Assembly (NCBI GenBank): GCA_019055375.1
Contig: JAHQIW010006299.1
Span: 78,597-142,596, forward strand
DNA length: 64,000 bases
Direction: 5' to 3'
Source: Parelaphostrongylus tenuis
Lineage: Eukaryota > Nematoda > Chromadorea > Rhabditida > Metastrongylidae
Shown: in pieces, positions 59,973-62,904 of the stretch
Layout of the letters: each line of letters starts with the position of its first letter
Position numbering within the stretch: position 1 is the stretch's first letter
Translations under genes and position numbers: made by a program
The notes under the pieces: model-generated
What the model was told of the DNA's origin: nothing
The model's database searches: none
What the model saw: only the letters and a program-made list of their open reading frames with translations

Positions 59973-62876
59973 CGCATGTGGCGCAGTGGTTAGAGGTGCC
60001 CTGCGTCGCACACGAGGTCAATGGTTCAATCTCGCGCTCATGGCTCACCAAGCCATCCATCCCTACGGTGTCGGTTAAATTGGTACCAGACAGGTCTCAG
60101 ACTTGTCTGGGAGGATAAGCAGCACTGACTCGGTTCAGCGGGAGGCCACCGCGAGTCATTGTAGAGGCCAGATATGCATTCAATCACCTCAAACGAAGTT
60201 AAAAATTGAAGTTGGATGCATGGCGCATCCCTCAGGGATTGATCAACGCCGAGAGCTTTATCCTTTATCCTTTATATATATATATCTATATATATATTAT
60301 ATATATATATAATTTTGCCGCAGAGCAGAGCTCTCACCTCAACTTATAAGTAACCATCAAAAAGCTTCAGTTTTGGTGATTCCAACGCTGCGCTTATTTT
60401 TCTCGAAATACCGTTTCATTGCAGTGTAGCACGGAAAATAATATTAAGTCTCAGGCGGGCCTTGTTTTCGCCTAAAATGTAGGCTGCGCATATAGGCAAA
60501 GGAGGAGGCGGAAAAGGAGCTCAAGGTGAGGAGATGCTCGTGCTCGATTTCATGCAACGATCGATCCATCGATAGTCCCGTTGATGTCGTTACACATTTG
60601 GAGGTGTGCAATGTTCGTTATTTTGATTTAAGATCTTTTATACGCTTTGAAGTACCTTTGGGTAAAACATATGACTCTGATACTACAAGTTTTCCTCTAT
60701 ACAAGCTTTATCGTGCATCCAGCAGAGTAACAGCGAAAACGCAGGGAGTGTAGGACATAATTCTATTTCGAACGCTACGGGCGTTATGAAAAGGCCTTTT
60801 CAAAGAAGGAGCACGTTAGCGCACTAGCTAGAGATTCAAGCTTTTGAATTGTTACCAACACTCTTAATAAAGGTTCTTGTCCAACGAAAGGGACCGTTTC
60901 CTCATTTGCCTCCAAATACCAGAAATGAGCCAAAAACTGACAAAAACTATGAAAAAAAGTAGATCTACGTCATCGAAATAAATCCTTTAGTTTACGCTTT
61001 GCTAGCAGTGTTTTGATGAAGTAACTATATATCCAATGATACTGAGTGATATGCAAAACTTCAAATCTTGACCGGGAATCGAACCCAGTCACCTCATCCT
61101 TTCTGGGGGCGTCTGCTAAGCACCTGGCACAGCCGCGGCTCCTCTTCTGTAATCACTTTTGGGCCCTCCAATAGGTTAAAACGAGAGTTCCATTCCCGCT
61201 CGAATTTCAGAGTTTCTGCATATCACTTAGCATTATTGAACATATCACTTTATTTTACCCGTATCACAAACTTTTATTTATTGTGCGGGTCCCCACTACT
61301 TCTAGCATTCGACCCATCTCCTCGCATTCATCGTTTGCTTGAAATTTATCTTCAAAAGGGTCGTGATATTCCGGTCGAGCAGATCTTCTTGCATTCTTGA
61401 GGACAGCCAGGCAGAGGCGTTTTGATCGACTGGCAGAGGGTGTTAGGGGGCCAGGATGGTCCAAGGGTGTCAACCACGCGACGAGCATCACTAACCATTA
61501 GGCAATGAAGAACTTTATTGAGCAGCTTTTTTAAGAAAAAAAAATGATATGATGTTCTACTTATATGCTCAATGATGTTCCGTGGTATGCATACGAGAGA
61601 GGAAAGGAGATCCGCAGTGAAATTGTTAGCACGCGCCTACTAAAGGGCAAAAAGTGGGTTCCTGCTCGAGGTTTAACGTTTTGCTTATCTTTCGACACTA
61701 TTGGAACATAGTCATAATTTAATAACACCTAAACGAAAGGTTGAATAAAGAGTTCTTGGCTAATATATATATATACATATATATGTATATATGTATATAT
61801 ATCCTACAACCGTCGACGTAACTGGGGTTACCTGCCAATGTGTGCTTACCAGAGCAAACCCATTGACGATTGGTTAATCACAGATCGACACCTCAGACTG
61901 CACAAAACGTGGTAGCAGACTAGGAACCCGATAGTGCAGTGTTTACCAAACGCGCATCGAAAGGGTGAAACGCCCGAGTTCACCTCCAGCACGAGTTTCA
62001 AAGTTCTATGTAAAGGTAGAAGCTTTATGATAAAGCTCCCAGCGTTGATCGATCCCTGAGGGCATGAACGATGCATTCGCCTCCAATTTGCACACCATTT
62101 GAGGTGATTGAGAGGCGCATGTGCTGCAGTGGTTAGAGGTGCCCCGCGTCGCACATAAGGTCGGTCGCTGGTTCGATCTTGCACAACATGGCTCACCGAG
62201 CCATCCATCTCTCCGAGATCGGTAAATGATACCAGACTGGTCCCAGACTTGTCTGAGCGGATAGGCAGCACTGACTCGATACAACGGCTAGGCCACTGCG
62301 AGTCATTGTAAAGGGCCAGATATGACATGGTATGAATTAAAGGACCGATAAGATATGAAAATAAATTAGATTACCTCAAACGAGGTTAAAAGTGAAGACG
62401 AATGCATGACGCGTCTTTAAGGGATGCTCGATGCCGAAAGCTTTATCCTTAGTGAGCTTTTTGAGGTAGTTAAACACATATCTGGCCTTCAGAATGACTC
62501 AAAGTGGCCTCTCGCTGTACCGAGTCAGTGCCGCTTATCCTCCCATCCCAGCCTAAAACCAGTTTGGTACTGATTTACCAACCTCGGAGGCATGGATGGC
62601 TTGGTGAGCCATAAGCGCGATATCAAACCATCGACTTTGTGTGCGACGCAGAGCACCTCTAACCACTACGTCACATGCGCTTGACTTTTGCACATCACTA
62701 TACATTATTAAGAAGAGCTAGATCACTGAGAAACGAACCGACTCGAGTTGTTGACTTTCGACATTCTCGTCCGTAACGACCCCATCATCTTCCTGACTAA
62801 ACGCAGAAATGCCAATTGGTACAGCACAAAACGCTATGAGAGCTGCTGCACCAATTAGAACTACGAACCGAGACAT
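25560..62876 (-). CDS. pek-1: PERK / PEK-1, ER stress eIF2-alpha kinase (complete, 26 exons)
   Basis: This type I ER membrane Ser/Thr kinase senses misfolded luminal protein and phosphorylates eIF2-alpha to slow translation in the unfolded protein response. Exons 5'->3' (minus): 62739-62876, 58769-58868, 58295-58368, 54507-54623, 52348-52470, 50876-50956, 50686-50810, 49587-49664, 49382-49514, 47470-47566, 42107-42269, 41200-41333, 40069-40167, 39594-39741, 39381-39528, 37512-37654, 37311-37433, 37139-37253, 36495-36640, 33907-34025, 33690-33802, 32978-33061, 26757-26906, 26387-26551, 26164-26325, 25560-25733. They sum to 3252 nt, i.e. 1083 aa plus TAA, near the usual PERK length. Signal peptide is 1-25, the luminal domain runs to about 535, and TM is at about 539-559. 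The kinase has GCGGFG (646-651), Lys668, Glu685, a Ser/Asp-rich insert (about 714-855), HRDIK (913-917), DLG (933-935) and SPE (969-971). Two donors (exons 16 and 19) and the exon 3 acceptor were chosen by phase. Confidence 0.93.
25920..26105 (-). repeat. Dispersed repeat family D, copy 1 (pek-1 intron 25)
   Basis: Shares CATCTCGTGGGAAAGCGA, a GGCGCGAC block and ACCTATTAACGTTTGTCCTC with 58960-59150 in the same order (TGGGAAAACGAAGGCGCGAC, ACCTATTAATGTAGGTCCTC). Class unknown; strand nominal. Confidence 0.5.
26164..26325 (-). CDS. pek-1: pek-1 exon 25: kinase C-lobe
   Basis: 54 codons. [20 protein letters not shown] matches PERK [20 protein letters not shown], then [11 protein letters not shown]. 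Acceptor CACTGCAG, donor GAG|GTAAAG. Confidence 0.97.
26387..26551 (-). CDS. pek-1: pek-1 exon 24: activation segment
   Basis: 55 codons, residues 918-972. [18 protein letters not shown] carries the metal-binding Asp933 in a DLG, not DFG, motif. [15 protein letters not shown] holds the activation-loop threonines and the APE-equivalent SPE. Donor CAA|GTTCGT. Confidence 0.97.
26757..26906 (-). CDS. pek-1: pek-1 exon 23: catalytic loop
   Basis: 50 codons, residues 868-917. Begins [13 protein letters not shown] and ends [14 protein letters not shown], giving catalytic Asp915 and Lys917. Acceptor CTATTTTTAG, donor AAG|GTGAGT. Confidence 0.97.
27047..27800 (+). mobile_element. Mariner deletion derivative with long inverted repeats
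   Basis: The left end TCTCATAAGTTTTGGC-type sequence pairs with the reversed right end CTCATATGTTTTGGCGCTAG, flanked by TA. Both arms carry the transposase C-terminal codons (RWQK..(A/V)DGAYFE). The middle joins an N-terminal region ([14 protein letters not shown]) to the third-Asp region ([17 protein letters not shown]), so the first two catalytic Asp residues are deleted. Lies in pek-1 intron 22. Confidence 0.8.
28584..28881 (+). repeat. tRNA-derived SINE family 1, full-length diverged copy
   Basis: Head GCGCGTGTGGAGCAGTTGTTA followed by B-box-like TGATTCGATCCCCGCGC, the family body, and a CTTCATCCTTTTG tail. A duplicated GATTGATCAATTGATGGTCG insertion sits in the head. In pek-1 intron 22. 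Confidence 0.75.
29458..30034. mobile_element. Mariner-derived MITE, same family as 27047
   Basis: Arms begin GGTCTTCTTATGGATTTTGG and, reversed, TTTTCTCATAAGTTTTGACAC, with RWQKC-type codons in both arms. In reverse the centre reads [20 protein letters not shown], the transposase N-terminal domain. No catalytic region. In pek-1 intron 22. Confidence 0.75.
30690..31860 (+). pseudogene. Degraded RTE-type LINE (endonuclease to RT), in pek-1 intron 22
   Basis: The reading drifts through frames. Endonuclease-like blocks are [13 protein letters not shown] (GDFNAKIG position), [15 protein letters not shown] (RRWTWxSPN) and [12 protein letters not shown] (DVSVVPxF). A block at about 31640-31720 resembles the RT NYRPISLLSxxYK motif. 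It has many stops and no intact domain. The 5' limit is a guess. Confidence 0.6.
32978..33061 (-). CDS. pek-1: pek-1 exon 22: end of insert, beta-5 hinge
   Basis: 28 codons. [10 protein letters not shown] is the PERK hinge strand KVYLYIQMQ. Acceptor GTTTCAG|ATG, donor CAG|GTTTGT; joins LCQEQTL of exon 23 in phase 0 across a 6071 bp intron. Confidence 0.94.
33072..33657. mobile_element. Foldback element filling pek-1 intron 21
   Basis: AATGCCAAGC at the left end pairs with the reversed right end AATGCCAAGC. A reverse unit lies at 33100-33300 (CTGGACACAAATTTCCCACTA then AGCTTGAATTTC) and a forward unit at 33480-33600. It occupies 586 of the intron's 628 bp. Confidence 0.7.
33690..33802 (-). 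CDS. pek-1: pek-1 exon 21: kinase insert
   Basis: Residues 802-839. A run of Gln after the joining Gly, then [15 protein letters not shown], resembling PERK SSSIVFEDSGCDNAS. Acceptor CACTTTTCAG, donor AAA|GTTAGT. Confidence 0.87.
33907..34025 (-). CDS. pek-1: pek-1 exon 20: acidic kinase insert
   Basis: Residues 762-802, very Ser/Asp-rich ([20 protein letters not shown]), as expected of the PERK insert loop. Acceptor GTGTTTAAG, donor AGAG|GTTTGT in phase 1. Confidence 0.82.
34540..34810 (+). repeat. Dispersed repeat family C, copy 2
   Basis: Colinear with 24596-24880: CTGTGTGCATCTCACTATTT, CTAGCATTCCATCG, then GAGCGCGTCTCCTTGCAATC and a CAGGC-type block. In pek-1 intron 19. Confidence 0.55.
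35012..35280 (-). repeat. SINE family 1 copy, 3' end eroded
   Basis: Antisense body with CTTGACAATAACTAGCGGTG and a head-side TTCCTGCGCCGCGTGCGCTC. The TTTATCC tail is not evident. In pek-1 intron 19. Confidence 0.65.
35480..36300. repeat. Foldback-type unit array, pek-1 intron 19
   Basis: A reverse unit at about 35560-35660 (TAGCAATCATTCGACAGCCT), then forward units at about 35700-35790, 35870-35970 and 36060-36150 (AGCTATCAAATGACCACTCT, CAGCAATCGAATGAGCACTA). Ends not precise. Confidence 0.6.
36495..36640 (-). CDS. pek-1: pek-1 exon 19: start of kinase insert
   Basis: Residues 714-762. Follows GWQ at the exon 18/19 join (PERK EKWQEK). Low-complexity insert sequence. Ends at AA|GTCAGT by phase, the same unusual donor as exon 16. 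Confidence 0.78.
36770..37045. mobile_element. Mariner MITE remnant in pek-1 intron 18
   Basis: The plus strand holds ATGGAACTGTCCCGATGGCA, which reads [17 protein letters not shown], the mariner transposase start. Ends match those of the element at 46985 (CCATTATTTTTCATGCATC left; reversed GATTATTTTTCAAGCATT right). Confidence 0.7.
37139..37253 (-). CDS. pek-1: pek-1 exon 18: helix C
   Basis: Residues 675-713. [20 protein letters not shown] followed by TWIERPP matches the PERK helix C and beta-4/5 ([24 protein letters not shown]). Glu685 is the salt-bridge residue. Intron to exon 17 is only 57 bp. Confidence 0.96.
37311..37433 (-). CDS. pek-1: pek-1 exon 17: kinase N-lobe
   Basis: Residues 634-675. 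[20 protein letters not shown] gives the glycine-rich loop and [11 protein letters not shown] the ATP-binding Lys668. Matches [26 protein letters not shown]. Strong acceptor TATTTTTCAG. Confidence 0.97.
37512..37654 (-). CDS. pek-1: pek-1 exon 16: cytosolic linker
   Basis: Residues 587-634, Ser/Thr/Arg-rich. To enter exon 17 in frame it must end at AA|GTCAGT (37512). The donor AAAG|GTGATA at 37492 looks better by eye but is in the wrong phase. Confidence 0.8.
37760..38750. mobile_element. Foldback element with two units per arm, pek-1 intron 15
   Basis: Two reverse units (TCATTCGATATCTTGAAAGC at 37811 and its homologue near 37960, about 149 bp apart), a centre at about 38080-38400, then two forward units (GAGCTAGCGAGTTACTGC near 38693 and its homologue near 38560). 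Confidence 0.65.
39070..39330 (-). repeat. SINE family 1 copy, pek-1 intron 15
   Basis: Antisense; CAATGACTCGCAGTGATCTA body and a head-side ACATCTAACCACTGCACCAC. The tail is lost. It ends about 50 bp from exon 15. Confidence 0.7.
39381..39528 (-). CDS. pek-1: pek-1 exon 15: transmembrane helix
   Basis: Residues 537-586. [20 protein letters not shown] is the single membrane span, closed by the cytosolic stop-transfer LLRRRKE, then a Ser-rich linker ending VEQLKK. Acceptor TTTTTGTTTAG. Confidence 0.92.
39594..39741 (-). CDS. pek-1: pek-1 exon 14
   Basis: Residues 488-537. Luminal stem, ending QMVSGWW at the membrane border (PERK LLLHWWKEIV). Acceptor TTTGTTTAG, donor TGGTG|GTAATC in phase 2. 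Confidence 0.88.
39815..40010. repeat. SINE family 2 fragments in pek-1 intron 13
   Basis: Contains CACTGAGTGATACGCAAAAC and, in the other half, GGTGTAGTAGCTCAGCTCTCG plus TTTTGCGTACCACTC. It looks like two fused or inverted partial copies and takes up most of the 327 bp intron. Confidence 0.55.
40069..40167 (-). CDS. pek-1: pek-1 exon 13
   Basis: Residues 455-488. [17 protein letters not shown] matches PERK NGALSILQYPYDNGYYL, the juxtamembrane luminal strand. Acceptor TTCTCTACAG, donor AATT|GTATGT in phase 1. Confidence 0.9.
40390..40972. mobile_element. Snap-back mariner MITE, pek-1 intron 12
   Basis: Arms of about 180 bp pair end to end: GTTCCATAGGTTTTGGCACC left, reversed right GTTCCATAAGTTTTGGCATT. 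Inward, both arms run up to and through the transposase start, so each arm encodes the [15 protein letters not shown] N-terminus (GGAGCTGTCGTGGGAGCAAA left; reversed equivalent at 40800-40830). Confidence 0.85.
41200..41333 (-). CDS. pek-1: pek-1 exon 12
   Basis: Residues 410-455. [17 protein letters not shown] matches the PERK IKWKPLIHSPSRTPV region. Of several AGs, only TACTCTTAG|C fits phase 2 from exon 11. Ends GACG|GTAAGC in phase 1. Confidence 0.85.
41370..42098. mobile_element. Foldback element filling pek-1 intron 11
   Basis: The left end TTTCGATAATCCCGGAGGAA pairs with the reversed right end TTTTCTGGGTTATCCAGGAA, then GAAGAAACGAC with GAAGGAACGACC. Arms continue with AGCTTGAATCTCTGACC against reversed GGCTTAAAGCTCTG. 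The centre is G-rich with a 20-G run. It covers 729 of the 773 intron bases. Confidence 0.85.
41695..41714 (+). repeat. Homopolymer run of 20 G
   Basis: Read directly: six, ten and four G in a row after GGGT, at the centre of the foldback element 41370-42098. Sister elements have only interrupted G-rich centres. Confidence 0.95.
42107..42269 (-). CDS. pek-1: pek-1 exon 11
   Basis: Residues 356-410. Begins [19 protein letters not shown] (PERK MYRGQLYLQSSVRISEKF), then a Ser-rich stretch. Acceptor TTTATTTCAG. The donor AA|GTTTTTTG is poor, is fixed by phase 2, and lies 8 bp from a foldback element. Confidence 0.85.
42800..45960 (+). mobile_element. RTE-type LINE, degraded, split by a mariner MITE (pek-1 intron 10)
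   Basis: Ordered pieces of an endonuclease-reverse transcriptase: [15 protein letters not shown] and [13 protein letters not shown] (endonuclease, 43000-43260), [16 protein letters not shown] (43430), insert loop to 43730, MITE 43735-44315, [14 protein letters not shown] and PPGIIRSEV (44450-44600), [13 protein letters not shown] (44650), VRQGETIS (45090), [16 protein letters not shown] (45190; RT LRFADDIVLF with the catalytic DD replaced), then [18 protein letters not shown] and a GRPPTRW-like end near 45800. Frameshifts are throughout. It is antisense to pek-1. The 5' flank 42480-42800 may be its leader. Confidence 0.85.
43735..44315. mobile_element. Mariner-derived MITE nested in the LINE
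   Basis: Ends GGCCTTCTCATAAGTTTTGA and, reversed, GGTCTTTTCAGAAGTTTTAG, with TA at each junction. Same family as 27047 and 29458, including the ACTACGAATTGGGACACGAT N-terminal piece. The LINE reading resumes on the far side. Confidence 0.8.
46060..46980. repeat. Foldback-type units, pek-1 intron 10
   Basis: Reverse unit at 46080-46250 (CATCAGACTTTTAGTAGTCT, GCAGTAGCAGTGAGAATAAAA) and diverged forward sequence at 46610-46970. Boundaries unclear. Confidence 0.45.
46985..47325. mobile_element. Near-palindromic mariner MITE
   Basis: Arms of about 165 bp. The left arm ends in ATGGAATTGTCCCGAGAGCA ([16 protein letters not shown]) and the right arm is its reverse, ending TGCTCTCGGGATAACTCCAT. The loop is only about 30 bp at 47155-47170. 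The outer ends read CTTTTTGTTGATG in each arm. Confidence 0.9.
47470..47566 (-). CDS. pek-1: pek-1 exon 10
   Basis: Residues 324-356. Begins [12 protein letters not shown] (PERK ISLFDDTSY) and ends SLFYIG (PERK SVYLG). Acceptor TTTTTTAG, donor ATAG|GTAATG in phase 1. Confidence 0.9.
47780..47915 (-). repeat. SINE family 2 copy, pek-1 intron 9
   Basis: In reverse: GGTGGTGTAGTGGTAGCACG (A-box region), TTCGACTCCTGCC (B-box) and a CTGCATACCACTAGATAC body. Confidence 0.65.
47956..48255 (+). repeat. tRNA-derived SINE family 1, best full copy (pek-1 intron 9)
   Basis: The head GCGCATGTGGCGCAGTGGTT contains a pol III A-box (TGGCGCAGTGG). A B-box (GGTTCGATCTC) follows about 50 bp on, then a 220 bp body and a CTTTATCCTTTATCC tail. 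TTATCCTATCATT occurs at 47925-47937 and again at 48256-48268, a likely target-site duplication. A short TA run (47942-47952) lies between the left copy and the head. Confidence 0.85.
48322..49170. mobile_element. Foldback element, complete (pek-1 intron 9)
   Basis: The left end TTTTTCGGTTATCCGGAAGC pairs with the reversed right end CTTTTCGATTGTCCGGGAAC; then GAAGAAACGA pairs in both. Each arm has units with AGCTTAAAT and TTTATAACGCT blocks. The centre at 48845-48880 is G-rich. No open reading frame of note. Confidence 0.85.
49245..49315 (+). repeat. SINE family 2 fragment
   Basis: GGGTTTCAACTGCCGCTTTG (B-box region) followed by GAATGTTTTGTATACCACTG body. It ends about 65 bp from the donor of exon 9. 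Confidence 0.55.
49382..49514 (-). CDS. pek-1: pek-1 exon 9
   Basis: Residues 279-323. [20 protein letters not shown] and the following [13 protein letters not shown] match PERK WKVMAFSKKGGHLEWEY..ASAWLLKDGK. Acceptor TTGCTGCAG, donor GAG|GTACGT. Confidence 0.93.
49587..49664 (-). CDS. pek-1: pek-1 exon 8
   Basis: Residues 253-279. [16 protein letters not shown] matches the PERK segment KWNFSVGHFELRYI. Acceptor ATCATTTAG, phase 2 in and phase 2 out at GCAGG|GTAAAT. Confidence 0.92.
49960..50075 (+). repeat. SINE family 2, best copy (pek-1 intron 7)
   Basis: TGATGTAGTGGTAGCACACG (A-box), GTGGGTTCAACTCCCGCTTG (B-box), then GAGGCCGAACATACTGCATATC. The head is tRNA-like but lacks a full cloverleaf, so it is not called a tRNA gene. 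Confidence 0.7.
50118..50631. mobile_element. Snap-back mariner MITE, pek-1 intron 7
   Basis: AAAGTCGTACCATATGTTTTGG left pairs with reversed right GGTCGTTCAAGAAGTTTTGG. Both arms contain the ATG and ELSWE(R/Q)IRLLL codons (50262-50300; reverse near 50440-50490). Confidence 0.85.
50686..50810 (-). CDS. pek-1: pek-1 exon 7
   Basis: Residues 212-253. Begins [13 protein letters not shown] (PERK VRYICSALGC) and ends [15 protein letters not shown], the conserved TVRAV..SGNEKW strand. Ends in phase 2 at CG|GTATGA. Confidence 0.92.
50876..50956 (-). CDS. pek-1: pek-1 exon 6
   Basis: 27 codons, phase 0 to 0. [20 protein letters not shown] matches the PERK segment VGGK..TTYGL..SGK. Bounded by ACTTATAG and GAG|GTTGTC. 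Only 65 bp separate it from exon 7. Confidence 0.9.
51115..52112. mobile_element. MITE family E, split by a foldback element (pek-1 intron 5)
   Basis: The left half 51115-51245 (AACCGCCATAGTGGGAACGC, then TGTTATTTTCTACTTATAA) is homologous to 63015-63195. The right half 51935-52112 (ATAACATAGGAAAATAATAA, then GATGCAGAGGAGGTGGGGTC) is its inverted partner, as in 63200-63332. The foldback element 51247-51930 sits at the apex. Confidence 0.65.
51247..51930. mobile_element. Foldback element (pek-1 intron 5)
   Basis: The left arm AATGAAAAACCGACCACATT pairs with the reversed right arm GATGAAAAAACGACCTCATT, then GGACAGGAACTTTTCATAGG pairs with reversed GGACAGGAATTTTCCACAAG, and AGTCATTCGAAAGCTGAGAT with its reverse. 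Confidence 0.8.
52115..52318 (-). repeat. SINE family 1 copy, tail truncated
   Basis: GACTCGCGGTGGCCAATCAA body, GGGATCGAAACATCGACCAT (B-box region reversed), and head-side CCGACCACTGCACTACAAGC. It lies 30 bp from exon 5's donor. Confidence 0.75.
52348..52470 (-). CDS. pek-1: pek-1 exon 5: luminal IPxLDG repeat
   Basis: 41 codons, phase 0 to 0. [20 protein letters not shown] and [11 protein letters not shown] match the second luminal repeat of PERK. Acceptor TTATTTCAG, donor CAG|GTAAAT. Confidence 0.95.
52911..53671. mobile_element. Foldback element (pek-1 intron 4)
   Basis: The left end TTCTTTCCGATTATTCGGCA pairs with the reversed right end TTCTTCTCGGTTATGCGGGA, then AAATGAAGAAA in both. 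The centre has GGGCTGGGAAAGGGAGCACG. Confidence 0.85.
53703..53972 (-). repeat. SINE family 1, near full-length
   Basis: Begins with the reversed tail AAAGGATAAAGCTGTCGGCG and ends with head-side ATCACTGCGCTACACACG. Follows the foldback element by 30 bp. Confidence 0.8.
54199..54490 (+). repeat. SINE family 1, full-length
   Basis: CACGCGTGGCACAGGGATTG head, GATGGTTCGATCCCGCGG B-box, family body, GAGCTTCATCAAG tail. It ends 17 bp from the donor of pek-1 exon 4. Confidence 0.8.
54507..54623 (-). CDS. pek-1: pek-1 exon 4: luminal STxDGxxxALD repeat
   Basis: 39 codons, phase 0 to 0. [19 protein letters not shown] is the beta-propeller-like repeat that opens the PERK/IRE1 luminal domain. Acceptor AATTTCAG and donor CAG|GTTGGT are both clear. 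Confidence 0.93.
54724..55610. mobile_element. Foldback element (pek-1 intron 3)
   Basis: The left end TGTTATACGGAGACTAATGA pairs with the reversed right end TGTTAGACGGCGACAAACGA; both continue AAAACCGAT. Three arm units on the left are spaced about 163 and 146 bp (AATCTTTCGAAAGTTTAAA, CTCTTTAGATAGCACATATT, TCACCCGATAGCGTAAGTTT). Confidence 0.85.
55634..56177. mobile_element. Snap-back mariner MITE (pek-1 intron 3)
   Basis: The outer ends pair, and ACACCAAATTTATTAACCAG in the left arm matches reversed ACACCAAATTTATCAACCAC. The right arm in reverse reads [19 protein letters not shown], with the left arm giving the same start. Confidence 0.85.
56971..57261 (+). repeat. SINE family 1, full-length
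   Basis: ACGCATGTGGCGCAGTGGTT head, a diverged B-box (AGTTAAATCCC), body with CATCACGAGTCACTGTAGCG, GGTTTATCC tail. In pek-1 intron 3. Confidence 0.8.
57637..58111. mobile_element. Short foldback element (pek-1 intron 3)
   Basis: The left end TTCTTTTCTGTTATGCGGCG pairs with the reversed right end TTCTTTTCTGATAGACGGCA, then AGAAACGACC and the reversed GAAACGACCC. One unit per arm, 475 bp in all: the minimal form of the family. Confidence 0.85.
58295..58368 (-). CDS. pek-1: pek-1 exon 3
   Basis: Residues 80-104, ending [13 protein letters not shown], the first beta-strand of the luminal domain. The strong-looking acceptor TTTTTTAG|G at 58379 would give an in-frame stop with exon 2. The acceptor CCACTAG|TT 11 bases further on keeps phase 1 and is used in this model. 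Confidence 0.72.
58468..58765 (+). repeat. SINE family 1 filling pek-1 intron 2
   Basis: GCGCTTGTAGCGTAGCGATTA head, body with GAAGGCACAATTTGCATTTA, and tail GACAGCTTTTACGCTTTACC. It covers about 300 of 400 intron bases and its tail reaches the exon 2 donor. Confidence 0.8.
58769..58868 (-). CDS. pek-1: pek-1 exon 2: luminal N-terminus
   Basis: 33 codons plus one base (residues 47-80), weakly conserved, reading [18 protein letters not shown] and on. It ends in phase 1 at AAG|GTAAAG. This donor lies in the reversed tail of a SINE (see findings). Confidence 0.72.
58960..59150 (-). repeat. Dispersed repeat family D, copy 2 (pek-1 intron 1)
   Basis: GCTGCGTCTCGTGGGAAAAC, then a GGCGCGACGTCGC block and ACCTATTAATGTAGGTCCTC, colinear with 25990-26090. 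Begins near a TTTAACCCTTTAAAGAC border. Confidence 0.5.
59391..59695 (-). repeat. SINE family 1, full-length
   Basis: Reversed tail AAGGATAAAGCTTTCGGCG, body ACAAAAACTCGCGGTGGCCT, reversed head CTGCGCCATATGCGTTC. Its head abuts the foldback element starting at 59696. Confidence 0.85.
59938..60312. repeat. TA microsatellite flanking a SINE on both sides
   Basis: About 30 bp of pure TA (59940-59971) precedes the SINE head and about 35 bp of TATA-rich sequence (60275-60311) follows its tail. The SINE therefore appears to have landed inside one TA tract. Confidence 0.8.
59972..60274 (+). repeat. tRNA-derived SINE family 1, full-length, nested
   Basis: Nearly identical to the 47956 copy: GCGCATGTGGCGCAGTGGTT head, GGTTCAATCTC B-box, CTTTATCCTTTATCC tail. 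Low divergence suggests these two are among the youngest copies here. Confidence 0.9.
61045..61235. repeat. SINE family 2, two partial copies
   Basis: GATATGCAAAACTTCAAATC with GGGAATCGAACCCAGTC on one side (reverse copy) and GAGTTCCATTCCCGCTCG with GCATATCACTTAGC on the other (forward copy), head to head. Confidence 0.55.
61240..61480 (+). repeat. Dispersed repeat family C, copy 3 (pek-1 intron 1)
   Basis: ATATCACTTTATTTTACCCG, GTGCGGGTCCCCACTACTTC, TCTAGCATTCGACCC and CCAGGCAGAGGCGTTTTGAT, colinear with the copies at 24596 and 34540. The adjoining SINE 2 copy may form one composite unit. Confidence 0.55.
61590..61690 (+). repeat. SINE family 2 copy
   Basis: AAATTGTTAGCACGCGCCTA (A-box region), AGTGGGTTCCTGCTCGAGG (B-box region), TTTTGCTTATCTTTCGACAC body. 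Confidence 0.55.
62025..62690. repeat. Cluster of three SINE family 1 copies in alternating orientation
   Basis: 62025-62109 (-): tail half only. 62112-62450 (+): full copy with a GGTTCGATCTTGCAC B-box, interrupted at about 62320-62370 by about 50 bp of foreign sequence. 62462-62690 (-): body and head (CTCTAACCACTACGTCACAT), tail missing. The cluster lies 50 bp from the exon 1 donor of pek-1. Confidence 0.8.
62739..62876 (-). CDS. pek-1: pek-1 exon 1: start and signal peptide
   Basis: 46 codons. The ATG at 62876-62874 opens a classic signal peptide (positive MSRF, then a hydrophobic run [15 protein letters not shown], then ISAFSQ), followed by an acidic stretch. The exon ends in phase 0 at donor GTTCGT. 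The start is preferred because a TTTTTTTTTGCAG acceptor lies 28 nt upstream and no in-frame ATG lies between them. Confidence 0.88.
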
Positions 62877-62883
62877 CGGCCAT
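62797..62883 (-). promoter_or_regulatory. Overlapping upstream ORF at the pek-1 start
   Basis: An ATG at 62883-62881, seven bases before the pek-1 ATG and in another frame, opens 28 codons that end at TAG 62799-62797, inside the signal-peptide sequence. It would be included if the mRNA begins at the acceptor at 62905. Whether it is translated is not known. Confidence 0.45.
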
Positions 62884-62904
62884 ACCACCTAATTACTAAA
62901 TAAT

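Larger units (their letters stand above)
59696..60925. mobile_element. Foldback element carrying a TA tract and a SINE
   Basis: The left end CTTTTCTGTTATCCGGGGAA and AAGAAACGACCCCCTTTTGG pair with reversed AGGAAACGGTCCCTTTCGTTGG at the right. The left arm is intact to 59870, the TA tract and SINE follow to 60315, and the right arm resumes. In pek-1 intron 1. Confidence 0.8.

Noticed and set aside
61846..62328. 160-codon minus-strand open frame
   Set aside because: It reads antisense through SINE family 1 copies; no domain.
421..62876. Transporter and pek-1 as one operon
   Set aside because: Both are on the minus strand, but about 23 kb separates them, far beyond the roughly 100 bp typical of nematode operons, and pek-1 lies upstream with its own likely trans-splice site.
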